Notes: generated by a model from the sequence alone, not told the origin. A stretch of 7,731 nt of DNA from Candidatus Cloacimonadota bacterium (GCA_023230175.1 JALNXV010000162.1:1-7731); one strand, 5' to 3'. Positions 1 through 7,274 are shown, numbered from the stretch's first letter. Numbers and translations are program-made.

Positions 1-277
1 CGCTAATAACACGCGGTATAAAAAATTGCCGGTTTAGTTCGTTATTCAAGGGGTGTAGCCCGCTTCAACTTTTGTATAACTTGACAGGAAATCGCCCGCA
101 ATCGGCAACTTTTCATACCGCCAACGTTACTTGATGATAGCGCTGTATGGGTACCGCCTGCAGCAACAATGAAATCACTCTTCCGTCAGCTCATACCCCC
201 AGTCAATACCTTTTAGCATGGCGGGAACCCCGGTTTTCATCCAGACAGGCATGGGGGCGCCTTTTCGCTAAAGCCGA
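1..277. other. Non-coding region downstream of the AraC gene
   Basis: I see no convincing gene here. The first ~130 bases are a structured inverted repeat, listed separately. The remainder (about 130-277) is more GC-rich than the operon and contains only very short open stretches on either strand, for example a 25-codon minus-strand ORF at 175-252 that resembles nothing I recognise. A short CGGG/CCCG stem lies at 222-232, but no clear terminator follows the AraC gene. The region could be an interspersed intergenic element or a decayed gene end; the sequence does not decide between them. Confidence 0.5.
13..121. repeat. Large imperfect inverted repeat with nested stems
   Basis: Arms at 13-31 and 103-121 are inverted copies matching at 17 of 19 positions. 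The two mismatches (20/114 and 25/109) are A-C on the plus strand, so in a minus-strand RNA they become U-G wobbles and all 19 positions can pair. Inside the loop, GTTAT at 41-45 pairs with ATAAC at 76-80, enclosing a small hairpin (48-53 with 59-65, one bulged base). This gives a multi-stem fold. It resembles the long inverted-repeat intergenic elements scattered through many Bacteroidota genomes; that family assignment is from memory and unverified. It lies downstream of the leftward AraC gene, so read-through transcripts would carry the better-paired strand. Confidence 0.6.
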
Positions 278-1171
278 CTAATTCATATTACGATAATCAT
301 TTGGAGTTAATCCGACTTTTTGTTTGAATAACCGATTAAAATGCTGTGGATATTTAAAGCCTAATTCATAGGCTACTTCACTAATGGATTTGTTAGTGTC
401 AAATATCCGCTCTTTAGCGATCTCTATAACTTTGTTTTGGATGTATTCTTGTGCTGATTTCCCAGTTCCCTTTTTTATCAGGTCACCGAAATAATTAGCA
501 GATAAGTTAAGTTGCTCTGCACAATAGGCAACTGACGGTAACCCGAAATTTTGTGTCTGGCGACTCTGAAAATAGTTATTTAAAAGCGTTTCAAATCTTT
601 CTAAAATTCCTTTATTAACATCTTCACGTGTAATGAATTGTCTGTCGTAAAAACGCTCACAATAGCTTAATAACAGTTCAATATTTGTGGCAATCAGTTT
701 TTTACTATGCTTGTCAACATTAAGCTCCAACTCCGATTTTATTTTAGAAAATAAATTCAAAACCAATAACCTTTCTTTATCTGACAGGTGCAGGGCTTCA
801 TTGGTTTGGTAACTAAAAAAGTTATAGGAATTAATGGTTTTACCAAGTGATGTGCCATTCAATAAATCCGGATGAAATACTAATCCATGACCCATTGGCT
901 GATAGGGTTCAGTTTTATTGGCAACATCCACTACCTGACCGGGTGAAACAAAAACCAATGTTCCTTTCTGGTAATCATAATAATTCCGTCCATATATTAT
1001 ATCGCCACATTTCACATCTTTAAGAAAAATACAATACAGACCGAAGTACATTTTTTTCCCTGTTCGTACTTCAGCTTTCGAAAAGTCAATTACACTTACC
1101 AGGGGGTGAAGTGTCTCGTGATTGTTGAAGTCATTATAATCACTTATTGTTTCAAAGCTTATCATATCCAA
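278..1171 (-). CDS. AraC-family transcriptional regulator
   Basis: This 297-residue cytoplasmic DNA-binding regulator has the usual AraC/XylS layout. The N-terminal part (about 1-170) looks like the cupin-type sensor domain of this family, with a stretch around FVSPGQV. The C-terminal ~100 residues carry two helix-turn-helix motifs: the first around LNLSANYFGDLIKK, the second around SISEVAYELGF followed by the family signature PQHFNRLFKQKVGLTPNDYR. It has no signal peptide or membrane segment. It is transcribed away from the seven-gene operon and shares a 176-bp control region with it, the classic arrangement for a local activator of the neighbouring operon. An ATG at codon 3 is an alternative start; ATG 1171 is chosen because it is the longest and sits about 25 bp downstream of a -7-like box. 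Family call is very sure; the regulated target and effector are inference. Confidence 0.95.
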   Translation of the reverse strand: MDMISFETISDYNDFNNHETLHPLVSVIDFSKAEVRTGKKMYFGLYCIFLKDVKCGDIIYGRNYYDYQKGTLVFVSPGQVVDVANKTEPYQPMGHGLVFHPDLLNGTSLGKTINSYNFFSYQTNEALHLSDKERLLVLNLFSKIKSELELNVDKHSKKLIATNIELLLSYCERFYDRQFITREDVNKGILERFETLLNNYFQSRQTQNFGLPSVAYCAEQLNLSANYFGDLIKKGTGKSAQEYIQNKVIEIAKERIFDTNKSISEVAYELGFKYPQHFNRLFKQKVGLTPNDYRNMN

Positions 1172-1195
1172 TTGATTTCAAATAAATTATTCATA

Positions 1196-1203
1196 CAAAT
1201 TTA
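1196..1203 (-). promoter_or_regulatory. Putative -7 element for the AraC gene
   Basis: On the minus strand this reads TAAATTTG, a full match to the Bacteroidota -7 consensus TAnnTTTG, and it lies about 25 bp upstream of the AraC start codon. No convincing -33 TTTG/TTG box is seen at the expected distance. The match is short and the region AT-rich, so a chance hit is possible. Confidence 0.4.
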
Positions 1204-1262
1204 CGTATTTATTTATCGGAAATAACAGCACAACTACAACATCAGTAATAATGGTTATAAAT

Positions 1263-1316
1263 AAAGTAATTCATATACAGTCCTTCTTACTTTATGGCCT
1301 TACTTTTGTAAAGTAA
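1263..1316. promoter_or_regulatory. Candidate operator: four TTACTTT/AAAGTAA heptamers
   Basis: The 54-bp stretch carries the heptamer TTACTTT four times: inverted at 1263-1269, direct at 1287-1293 and 1300-1306, inverted at 1310-1316. The two direct copies extend to CTTACTTT and are exactly 13 bp apart. The last direct and inverted copies form a perfect 8-bp palindrome with a 3-base centre (1299-1317) that contains the operon's -7-like box. AraC-family proteins typically bind direct repeats near the -35 region, so the direct pair is a candidate binding site for the divergent regulator. The repeats are seen directly; the function is inferred. Confidence 0.45.
1301..1308 (+). promoter_or_regulatory. 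Putative -7 element for the seven-gene operon
   Basis: TACTTTTG matches the Bacteroidota -7 consensus TAnnTTTG exactly and lies 39 bp before the ATG of the first operon gene, which implies a leader of roughly 30 bases. There is no TTTG or TTG at the usual -33 distance, as expected of a promoter that needs an activator. It lies inside the perfect palindrome 1299-1317. Confidence 0.5.
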
Positions 1317-1347
1317 GAAAAATTGGAAAATAAAACTGCGTTTGACT

Positions 1348-2430
1348 ATGAATACAAAAAACAAAGCAATACAAAAAACAAAGCTGATAATACTCACAGT
1401 TACAATTTTAGTTTTTACCCAATGTACAAATAAGGGTAATTCCATAATTATTGATGAACAAGGCAGTTTCACTGTCGGTGGTTCTGTAATTACAAATCCC
1501 GGTACTTTCAACCCTTATAATCCAACGCCGGAAGGTCAGACATTGCATGGTGACCATGCTTATGTTTTTTATCAAATTCCTGCGGATGCCCGCAAATACC
1601 CGCTTGTAATGTGGCACGGATTAGGCCAGTTTTCCAAAACATGGGAAACTACTCCTGATGGACGGGAAGGCTTTCAGAATATCTTTTTACGCAGACATTT
1701 TCCGGTTTATATTATTGACCAACCGCGTAGAGGTGATGCCGGACGAAGCACAGTTCCCGCTCGAATTGACCCAATTCCCGATGAACAACAATGGTTCGGG
1801 ACTTTTCGTGTTGGAATTTGGCCGGACTATTTTGAAGGTGTCCAATTTGCCCGTGACAAACAAGCACTGGAAGCGTATTTCCGTAGTATGACACCAAGTA
1901 TAGGGGAAATTGATGTAAATATCAATGCAGAAGCCGTATCTGCTCTTTTTGACAAAATTGGTCAGGGTATTTTGATTACGCATTCGCATTCAGGAGGTAT
2001 GGGCTGGCTCACATCAATCAAAAATCAGAATATTAAAGCAATTGTTTCGTACGAACCGGGAAGTGGATTCCTGTTTCCCGAAGGTGAAGTGCCCGAACCC
2101 ATGCCAAGCGCAGGCGGAACACTTGAAGCTTTTGGTGTTCCCATGCAGGATTTCATGAAGCTAACAAAAATTCCCATTGTTATTTACTATGGCGATTTCA
2201 TCCCAAAAGAACCAAATGCCAACCCCGGACAGGATGGTTGGCGCGTGCGACTGCAAATGGCCAGACTTTGGCGTGACGCTGTTAACAAATATGGAGGTGA
2301 TGTGACGGTGGTTCATCTACCGGAAACAGGTATTAAAGGCAATACCCATTTTCCATTCTCAGATTTGAACAATGTAGAAATTGCCGATTTAATGTCGGAA
2401 TGGCTAAATGAAAAAGGATTAGATAAATAG
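1348..2430 (+). CDS. Exported alpha/beta hydrolase, probable lipoprotein
   Basis: This 360-residue alpha/beta-fold hydrolase is probably an esterase of unknown substrate. The N-terminus has a basic region, a hydrophobic stretch (about 13-24) and Cys26 in FTQC. That is an imperfect lipobox because of Gln at -1, so lipidation is likely but not certain. Catalytic landmarks in order are: an oxyanion-type WHGLG motif after the first core strand; a nucleophile elbow THSHSGG with Ser213 or Ser215 as the nucleophile; a probable acid Asp283 in YYGDF; and His334 in NTHFPF. The elbow departs from canonical GxSxG. I chose ATG 1348; TTG 1342 two codons upstream is in frame but has nothing to recommend it. 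No Shine-Dalgarno is visible. It is the first gene of the operon, 8 bp before the next hydrolase. Confidence 0.85.
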   Translation: MNTKNKAIQKTKLIILTVTILVFTQCTNKGNSIIIDEQGSFTVGGSVITNPGTFNPYNPTPEGQTLHGDHAYVFYQIPADARKYPLVMWHGLGQFSKTWETTPDGREGFQNIFLRRHFPVYIIDQPRRGDAGRSTVPARIDPIPDEQQWFGTFRVGIWPDYFEGVQFARDKQALEAYFRSMTPSIGEIDVNINAEAVSALFDKIGQGILITHSHSGGMGWLTSIKNQNIKAIVSYEPGSGFLFPEGEVPEPMPSAGGTLEAFGVPMQDFMKLTKIPIVIYYGDFIPKEPNANPGQDGWRVRLQMARLWRDAVNKYGGDVTVVHLPETGIKGNTHFPFSDLNNVEIADLMSEWLNEKGLDK

Positions 2431-2438
2431 AAGAAAGT

Positions 2439-3485
2439 ATGAAAATAAAAAATAATATATTGACAGTTATGCTTGTGGCAACCAGTATGCTTGCATCAGC
2501 TCAAACTAAACTTTCCAATCCCTACGGATTGGTTTATGAAGATGCGATAACCGAAAATGTACCGGGTGAAGTAAATATTCAACCCGTATGCTATAATTTG
2601 AATGGCATAACAATAGCAGCAAATATTTACACCCCTGCAAATTATGACCCTTCAAAGAGTTACCCTGCTATTGTTGTGGCGCATCCAAATGGTGGCGTTA
2701 AAGAGCAGGTGGCCGGATTATATGCACAGCGTTTGGCCGAATCGGGTTTTATCACCATAGTTGCCGATGCTTCCTATCAGGGAGCCAGTGGCGGTAAACC
2801 CCGCAATGTGGATAAACCCGCCTTTAGGATTGAAGACATTCGTGGTATGGCTGATTATATTACCCAATATGCCGGGGTAAACGATGAAAAACTTGGCTTG
2901 TTGGGCGTTTGTGGTGGAGGTGGTTATTCGTTGGCCGCAGCCCAAACCGACAAACGTTTTAAAGCAGTAGCAACCCTGAGCATGTTTAATTCAGGTGTAG
3001 TAAGGCGTAATGGGTTTATGGAATCACAACTTTCAACTATCCAGGAGAGGTTAAAACAGGCATCTGATGCCCGGGCTCAGGAAGCCGCAGGGGGCGAAGT
3101 GTTATACACGGCCAATGCCAAAACAACCGATGAACAGGCAGACAATATGCCATTTGATTTATATCGCGAAGGTCATTATTATTACAATCGCACCCATGCA
3201 CACCCCAATTCCACTTTCAGATATACCACAAGCAGTCTGATTGACCTGATGGCTTTTGATGCAAGCACTAACATGTATTTAATCAATCAGCCCCTGTTAA
3301 TGATGGCTGGAAGCAAAGCAGATACCTATTACATGACAGAGGATGCATTTGAAAAGGCAACCGGAACTGAGGATAAAGAATTATTCCTGATTGATGGGGC
3401 GACCCATATTCAGACCTATTATGTTCCCGCTTATGTAGATCAGGCAATGAAAAAGCTCAAGGAGTTTTTTGGTAAATATTTATAA
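2439..3485 (+). CDS. Exported alpha/beta hydrolase with Cys nucleophile, dienelactone-hydrolase-like
   Basis: This 348-residue protein has a clear Sec signal peptide, with cleavage predicted after Ala21 (ASA|Q). The mature part is an alpha/beta hydrolase: core strands around AIVVAHPNGG, a nucleophile elbow GVCGGGG with Cys158 in place of serine, a likely acid Asp295 in GSKADT, and His323 in DGATHIQ. A Cys nucleophile in GxCxG is the hallmark of dienelactone hydrolase, and also occurs in related uncharacterised hydrolases of the same superfamily. A lactone or activated ester is therefore a reasonable substrate class, though this is not proven. It starts 8 bp after the preceding hydrolase and ends 14 bp before the NTF2-like gene, so co-transcription is expected. 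It is not obviously a recent duplicate of its neighbour. Confidence 0.85.
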   Translation: MKIKNNILTVMLVATSMLASAQTKLSNPYGLVYEDAITENVPGEVNIQPVCYNLNGITIAANIYTPANYDPSKSYPAIVVAHPNGGVKEQVAGLYAQRLAESGFITIVADASYQGASGGKPRNVDKPAFRIEDIRGMADYITQYAGVNDEKLGLLGVCGGGGYSLAAAQTDKRFKAVATLSMFNSGVVRRNGFMESQLSTIQERLKQASDARAQEAAGGEVLYTANAKTTDEQADNMPFDLYREGHYYYNRTHAHPNSTFRYTTSSLIDLMAFDASTNMYLINQPLLMMAGSKADTYYMTEDAFEKATGTEDKELFLIDGATHIQTYYVPAYVDQAMKKLKEFFGKYL

Positions 3486-3499
3486 ACAAATTTAAAAAT

Positions 3500-3946
3500 A
3501 TGAAAACGACAATCATTGGAATAGTATTGGCATTCTTTTGTATACAAATATCTTTTGCTCAAAATTCGGCGGAAGAACAGCAACTCATAAATATCTCCAA
3601 AGAAAAATGGGAATGGATGGCCGACAAGAATGCAGATACCTTGAAATATCTTTTTCATGAAAAAGCTGTGTTTGTGCACATGGGAGGAGCCTGGGGAACC
3701 GAACAGGAACTCAATATTATTAAAAGCGGTGGCATTTGGTATAAGAAAGCTGATATTCACGAAGTTTCGGTAAACATTATTGACAATACAGCCATACTGT
3801 TAAACAGAATAGACTTGCTGGCTGTGGTTGGAGGAAACGAGGTTACCAATCCTTTTGAAGTTACAGAGGTGTATATTAAACAGGGTGGTAGATGGAAATT
3901 AGGTTCATTGTCATTTACACGATTGATGACTCCTCCTGTGCATTAA
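3500..3946 (+). CDS. Exported NTF2-like (SnoaL/DUF4440-type) protein
   Basis: This small protein (148 residues) has a Sec signal peptide, cleavage predicted after Ala20 (SFA|Q). The mature ~128 residues match the NTF2-like fold used by SnoaL, ketosteroid isomerase and DUF4440 proteins: an N-terminal helix (EEQQLINISKEKWEWM), a segment around FHEKAVFVHMGG, and a C-terminal sheet with VTEVYIKQGGRWKLGSLSFT. Members either isomerise or hydrate small cyclic molecules in their conical pocket, or only bind a ligand. No specific catalytic residues can be assigned here. It lies between a lactonase-like hydrolase and a reductase, which hints that it acts on, or holds, the same small molecule. The fold call is fairly firm; the function is open. 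Confidence 0.8.
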   Translation: MKTTIIGIVLAFFCIQISFAQNSAEEQQLINISKEKWEWMADKNADTLKYLFHEKAVFVHMGGAWGTEQELNIIKSGGIWYKKADIHEVSVNIIDNTAILLNRIDLLAVVGGNEVTNPFEVTEVYIKQGGRWKLGSLSFTRLMTPPVH

Positions 3947-3980
3947 ATACAGATAACACATAACAAAAATCACAATAACT

Positions 3981-4910
3981 ATGAAAAAAGTTAAGAATTA
4001 TTTTTTGCTGGCGACAGTCCTGTTTCTTGGGATTGTCAGTAATGCTAACGCACAAGGGAAAGAATATGTGCCAATGTTAAATCTGAACAACGGTTTAGAA
4101 ATGCCCCAGTTAGGCATAGGTACATTTGCCATTTCATACGAACAGGCAAAGGAGGCGTGTCTTGAGGCATTTAAAAATGGTTTTCGCCATGTGGATTGCG
4201 CCACCGCATATCGTGTAGAGGGAGCTGTTGGAGAAGCAATGAAAGAAAGTGGTGTTCCTCGTGAAGAATTTTTTATTGCCAGCAAATTATGGGTGTCCGA
4301 TTATTCAAAGGGCAATACCCTGGCATCAATAGATACCATATTGAAACGCTTTCAGACAGATTATATAGACCTGCTTTACATACATCAGCCGATTGGCGAT
4401 TATGTCAATGCCTGGAAAGAGATGGAAAAGGCTGTTGCATCCGGCAAGGTTCGCTCATTGGGAATCAGTAATTTTGATGCAAGTAAGGAACGCTTCCACG
4501 CCATTGTCGATAGTATGAAAATAAAACCTGTAGCATTGCAAATTGAATGTCATCCATATGCACAGCGCAATGACATAAGGGAGTGGGTAAAACCTTACAA
4601 CATATTCATAGAGTGTTGGTATCCACTTGGGCATGGGGATAAAGGTTTGTTATCAGATCCCGTAATTAAGACAATTGCCGATGCCCATGGAAAAAGTATT
4701 GTACAAATAATTCTCCGTTGGCATATTCAGGAAGGGTTTTCTGTAATTCCGGGAGCGACTAATCCTGTACACATCAAAGAGAATATCAATATTTTTGACT
4801 TTGAGTTGAGTGATGAAGAAATGGCGACAATGCGTTCTTTGAACAAGGATAAACGCTTTTTTAATGTAACACTGGAACAGCTTGATAGATGGGCAACAGG
4901 TAATTTCTAA
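3981..4910 (+). CDS. Exported aldo/keto reductase with altered cofactor site
   Basis: This 309-residue aldo/keto reductase follows the compact (beta/alpha)8 plan of bacterial AKR5-like enzymes, with an added Sec signal peptide (cleavage after Ala24, ANA|Q). The full catalytic tetrad is present: Asp72, Tyr77, Lys102 and His135. Other family marks are NGLEMPQLGIGTF at the mature N-terminus and GKVRSLGISNF in the middle. The late motif that normally reads IPKS-x4-R, whose Lys, Ser and Arg hold the NADPH 2'-phosphate, here reads IPGATNPVH (Gly258, Ala259, His264). Combined with export to a compartment without free NAD(P)H, this makes a standard NADPH reductase doubtful. It may use a tightly bound or different cofactor, or the export prediction may be wrong. 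It follows the NTF2-like gene by 34 bp, the largest gap in the operon, with no promoter or terminator visible. Confidence 0.92.
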   Translation: MKKVKNYFLLATVLFLGIVSNANAQGKEYVPMLNLNNGLEMPQLGIGTFAISYEQAKEACLEAFKNGFRHVDCATAYRVEGAVGEAMKESGVPREEFFIASKLWVSDYSKGNTLASIDTILKRFQTDYIDLLYIHQPIGDYVNAWKEMEKAVASGKVRSLGISNFDASKERFHAIVDSMKIKPVALQIECHPYAQRNDIREWVKPYNIFIECWYPLGHGDKGLLSDPVIKTIADAHGKSIVQIILRWHIQEGFSVIPGATNPVHIKENINIFDFELSDEEMATMRSLNKDKRFFNVTLEQLDRWATGNF

Positions 4911-4921
4911 ATTTTTAGGTT

Positions 4922-6541
4922 GTGAAAAAAGCACTTCTTTATCTATTGATATTTGGCTGTTTTAGCTTGCAAGCACAGCAAACAAACAGTCCGGTAGTTC
5001 AAACAACAAGTGGCAAAGTTAAGGGTATAACAGAAGGAGGTATTTCTGTTTTCAAAGGCATACCCTACGCAGCTCCACCTGTAGGTGAATTTCGCTGGCG
5101 ACCGCCTCAGCCTGTTAAGCCCTGGGTCGGAATTTTCGATGCAAATAAATACGGTTCAAATTGTGCACAAGGTGGATGGGGAGCTGCTGCAGGCACCATT
5201 CAGGAAGGCTCATCGGAAGATTGCCTTTACCTTAATTTATGGCTGCCTGCCAGAGCAGAAGATTATGCAAAACTTCCGGTGATGGTTTGGATTCACGGAG
5301 GTGGTTTTACGGGAGGCAGTGGTACCGGCTTATCGGGCAATGCTTTTGCCAAACAAGGTGTCATCTTAATGACCTTTAATTACAGGCTTGGTCGTTTGGG
5401 GCATTTTGCATTTCCGGCGTTAACTAAAGAACATCCTGATGAACCCAAAGGCAGCTACGCTTTTATGGACATGATTGCAGCCCTGCAATGGGTAAAAGAA
5501 AATATTGCTGCTTTTGGTGGAGATCCGGATAATGTAACCATTTTTGGCCAATCGGCCGGAGGGGTAGCTGTTCACTCGCTGTTGACCATACCCCGGGCAC
5601 GGGGACTTTTTCATAAAGCCATCAGTCAATCGGGAGGTGGACGAGATGGTGTGCTTACAGGCAGACCAATAAGCAAAGACAATGTTGATGCTTTATATCC
5701 TGTTTCAGCGGAAACCATCGGGGTGAATTTTGCCCGTAAACATGGTATTGAAGGTACAGACGAGGCTGCTCTGGCCAAACTGCGTGCCCTAAGTGTCGAG
5801 GAAATTGTAGATGGAGGCCGGGAAAATGATGGACAAGGTGGACCGCGAATTTATTCAGGCCCGGTTCTCGATGGCAAGTTGGTAGTAGAAACTGCCGAGA
5901 GCGCATACAAAGCAGGTCGGCAGGCTAAAGTTCCACTCATAATTGGAAATTGCAGTGCTGAGATTGGCGGAAACTTTGTCAATTCGAGCAATTCAAAGGA
6001 AGAACTGTTTTCACTTTTCGGCAAATTGCAGGATGAAGCTGAAGCAGCCTATGACCCCGCAGAAGATAAGGAATTTGCCGAGGTGCAAACTCTGTTCAAC
6101 ACAGATTGGGCATGGGCTGAACCTGCCCGGTTTACCGCAAGGGCTTTTGTTGGTTGCCAAACACCTGTTTACGTTTACCAATTCGGGTACGTGCCTGATT
6201 CCATGAAGAATTGGATGCGCTATGGTGCCGGACATGGTGCGGAAATTGCCTATGTATTTAATAATCTCGATGCACGATGGGGTGCCTCTGAAGCAACTGC
6301 CGAAGATGGAAAAGTGGCTGAAATTCTCAATACCTATTGGGCAAATTTTGCTAAAACGGGTAATCCAAATGTGAATGACCTGCCGCTTTGGCCGCTTTAT
6401 TCTATCAAAAACGAAGAAATACTTGATGTTGAACTGAATGGGAAAGTTGTTGGCAAACAGGATCCCCGTAAAGCGAGACTGGATGTAGCAGAAAAGGCTT
6501 TTAAGTCCAGAAATAAAATACAATCAAGAGGAGGAATTTAG
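4922..6541 (+). CDS. Exported type-B carboxylesterase
   Basis: This 539-residue protein belongs to the type-B carboxylesterase/lipase family (para-nitrobenzyl esterase and cholinesterase relatives) and hydrolyses carboxylic esters. The signal peptide is predicted to be cleaved after Ala18 (LQA|Q). Family marks in order are: FKGIPYAAPPVGEFRW; the EDCLYLN motif; the oxyanion loop HGGGF; the nucleophile elbow GQSAGG with Ser211; the probable acid Glu347 in CSAEIGG; and His438 in GAGHGAEIAYVF. The triad is complete and the length is normal. The start is GTG: an in-frame TAG lies only two codons upstream and the signal peptide begins immediately, so no other start fits. It is 11 bp after the reductase and 4 bp before the CMD gene. 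The natural substrate is unknown. Confidence 0.95.
   Translation: MKKALLYLLIFGCFSLQAQQTNSPVVQTTSGKVKGITEGGISVFKGIPYAAPPVGEFRWRPPQPVKPWVGIFDANKYGSNCAQGGWGAAAGTIQEGSSEDCLYLNLWLPARAEDYAKLPVMVWIHGGGFTGGSGTGLSGNAFAKQGVILMTFNYRLGRLGHFAFPALTKEHPDEPKGSYAFMDMIAALQWVKENIAAFGGDPDNVTIFGQSAGGVAVHSLLTIPRARGLFHKAISQSGGGRDGVLTGRPISKDNVDALYPVSAETIGVNFARKHGIEGTDEAALAKLRALSVEEIVDGGRENDGQGGPRIYSGPVLDGKLVVETAESAYKAGRQAKVPLIIGNCSAEIGGNFVNSSNSKEELFSLFGKLQDEAEAAYDPAEDKEFAEVQTLFNTDWAWAEPARFTARAFVGCQTPVYVYQFGYVPDSMKNWMRYGAGHGAEIAYVFNNLDARWGASEATAEDGKVAEILNTYWANFAKTGNPNVNDLPLWPLYSIKNEEILDVELNGKVVGKQDPRKARLDVAEKAFKSRNKIQSRGGI
6529..6534 (+). promoter_or_regulatory. Strong Shine-Dalgarno for the CMD gene
   Basis: AGGAGG lies within the last codons of the carboxylesterase, with 11 bases before the ATG at 6546. 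The other operon genes have only AT-rich leaders, as is usual in Bacteroidota, so this near-perfect anti-16S match is exceptional in the window. The spacing is slightly long. Confidence 0.5.
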
Positions 6542-6545
6542 CATT

Positions 6546-7274
6546 ATGAAAATCAGAAGACTACTTACCATAATGATAGTCATTATTGGTTGCAGCTTTG
6601 CAAGAAGTTATGCACAAAACAATGAGGGCCCGAATGTGAGTTTAACCGCAAAACAACAAGGTATTGTCCCCATTGCAGCGCTCACAGCCATAGGCGAACT
6701 GGATCAATTAAAGCCAGCATTGAACAAAGGCCTGGATGCAGGCTTGACCATCAATGAAATAAAGGAAATAATGGTACATCTGTATGCTTATTGCGGTTTT
6801 CCCCGTAGTATCAGGGGGTTACAAACCTTTATGGAAGTGCTTGATGAGCGAAAAGCAAAAGGCCTTAACGATAAAACAGGTGCAGAAGCGTCTCCAATTA
6901 ATGATGAGATAAGTAAATATGACCGGGGAAAAGCAAATTTAGAAACTTTAATGGGAAAGACTTTAGGCGAAACTCAAAGCGGTTATGCCATCTTTGCTCC
7001 GATAATAGAGGTCTTTCTCAAAGAGCATTTGTTTGCCGATATGTTCGACCGTAATGTTTTGACCTTTGCCGAACGGGAGTTAGTAACCATATCTGTAATC
7101 AGTGCAATTGGAGGTGCAGAACCCATGCTGCGTTCTCATCTAAATATTTGTCTGAACCTTGGTTATACCCCCGGGCAGTTAAATCATTTTGCAGAAATAA
7201 TAAAAAGACAAGTTGGTAAGAAAGAAGCTAAGACGGCTCAGGCTGTTTTGGATGAAGTTCTCAGCAATAGATAA
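6546..7274 (+). CDS. Exported two-domain carboxymuconolactone decarboxylase (CMD) family protein
   Basis: This 242-residue protein contains two CMD-type helical domains, about residues 34-105 and 150-232. The first carries EIKEIMVHLYAYCGFPRSI (His78, Cys83); the second carries ERELVTISVISAIGG followed by LRSHLNICLNLGYTPGQL (His198). There is no CxxC pair, so AhpD-type peroxidase chemistry is not supported. The founding family reaction is decarboxylation of gamma-carboxymuconolactone in the protocatechuate branch, but most members are uncharacterised. The N-terminus is an export signal: either cleavage after Ala23 (SYA|Q), or a lipobox at IIGC (Cys16), both of which fit. CMD proteins are normally cytoplasmic, so export is unusual. 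It starts 4 bp after the carboxylesterase and ends 21 bp before a cupin gene, a typical partner of two-domain CMD proteins. Confidence 0.9.
   Translation: MKIRRLLTIMIVIIGCSFARSYAQNNEGPNVSLTAKQQGIVPIAALTAIGELDQLKPALNKGLDAGLTINEIKEIMVHLYAYCGFPRSIRGLQTFMEVLDERKAKGLNDKTGAEASPINDEISKYDRGKANLETLMGKTLGETQSGYAIFAPIIEVFLKEHLFADMFDRNVLTFAERELVTISVISAIGGAEPMLRSHLNICLNLGYTPGQLNHFAEIIKRQVGKKEAKTAQAVLDEVLSNR

Noticed and set aside
1..135. Integron attC-type recombination site
   Set aside because: The paired ends do not contain the RYYYAAC/GTTRRRY core sites, and no integrase or cassette array is present.
222..232. Terminator hairpin for the AraC gene
   Set aside because: The stem is only 4 bp, and no U-tract follows on the minus strand.
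175..252. 25-codon minus-strand ORF downstream of the AraC gene
   Set aside because: It is too short, resembles no known protein, and has no start signal; it is possibly a decayed gene tail, but this is unsupported.
1342..1347. TTG start for the first hydrolase
   Set aside because: The ATG two codons downstream is more likely, and the signal peptide is complete from it.
3440..3760. Minus-strand open frame (106 codons)
   Set aside because: It overlaps two convincing plus-strand genes and has no recognisable motif.
6011..6523. Long minus-strand open frame (170 codons)
   Set aside because: It lies wholly inside the well-supported carboxylesterase, and its translation shows no domain or signal.
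6546..6563. Tat signal at the CMD N-terminus (Arg-Arg at 4-5)
   Set aside because: The rest of the twin-arginine consensus is missing; an ordinary Sec or lipoprotein signal explains it.
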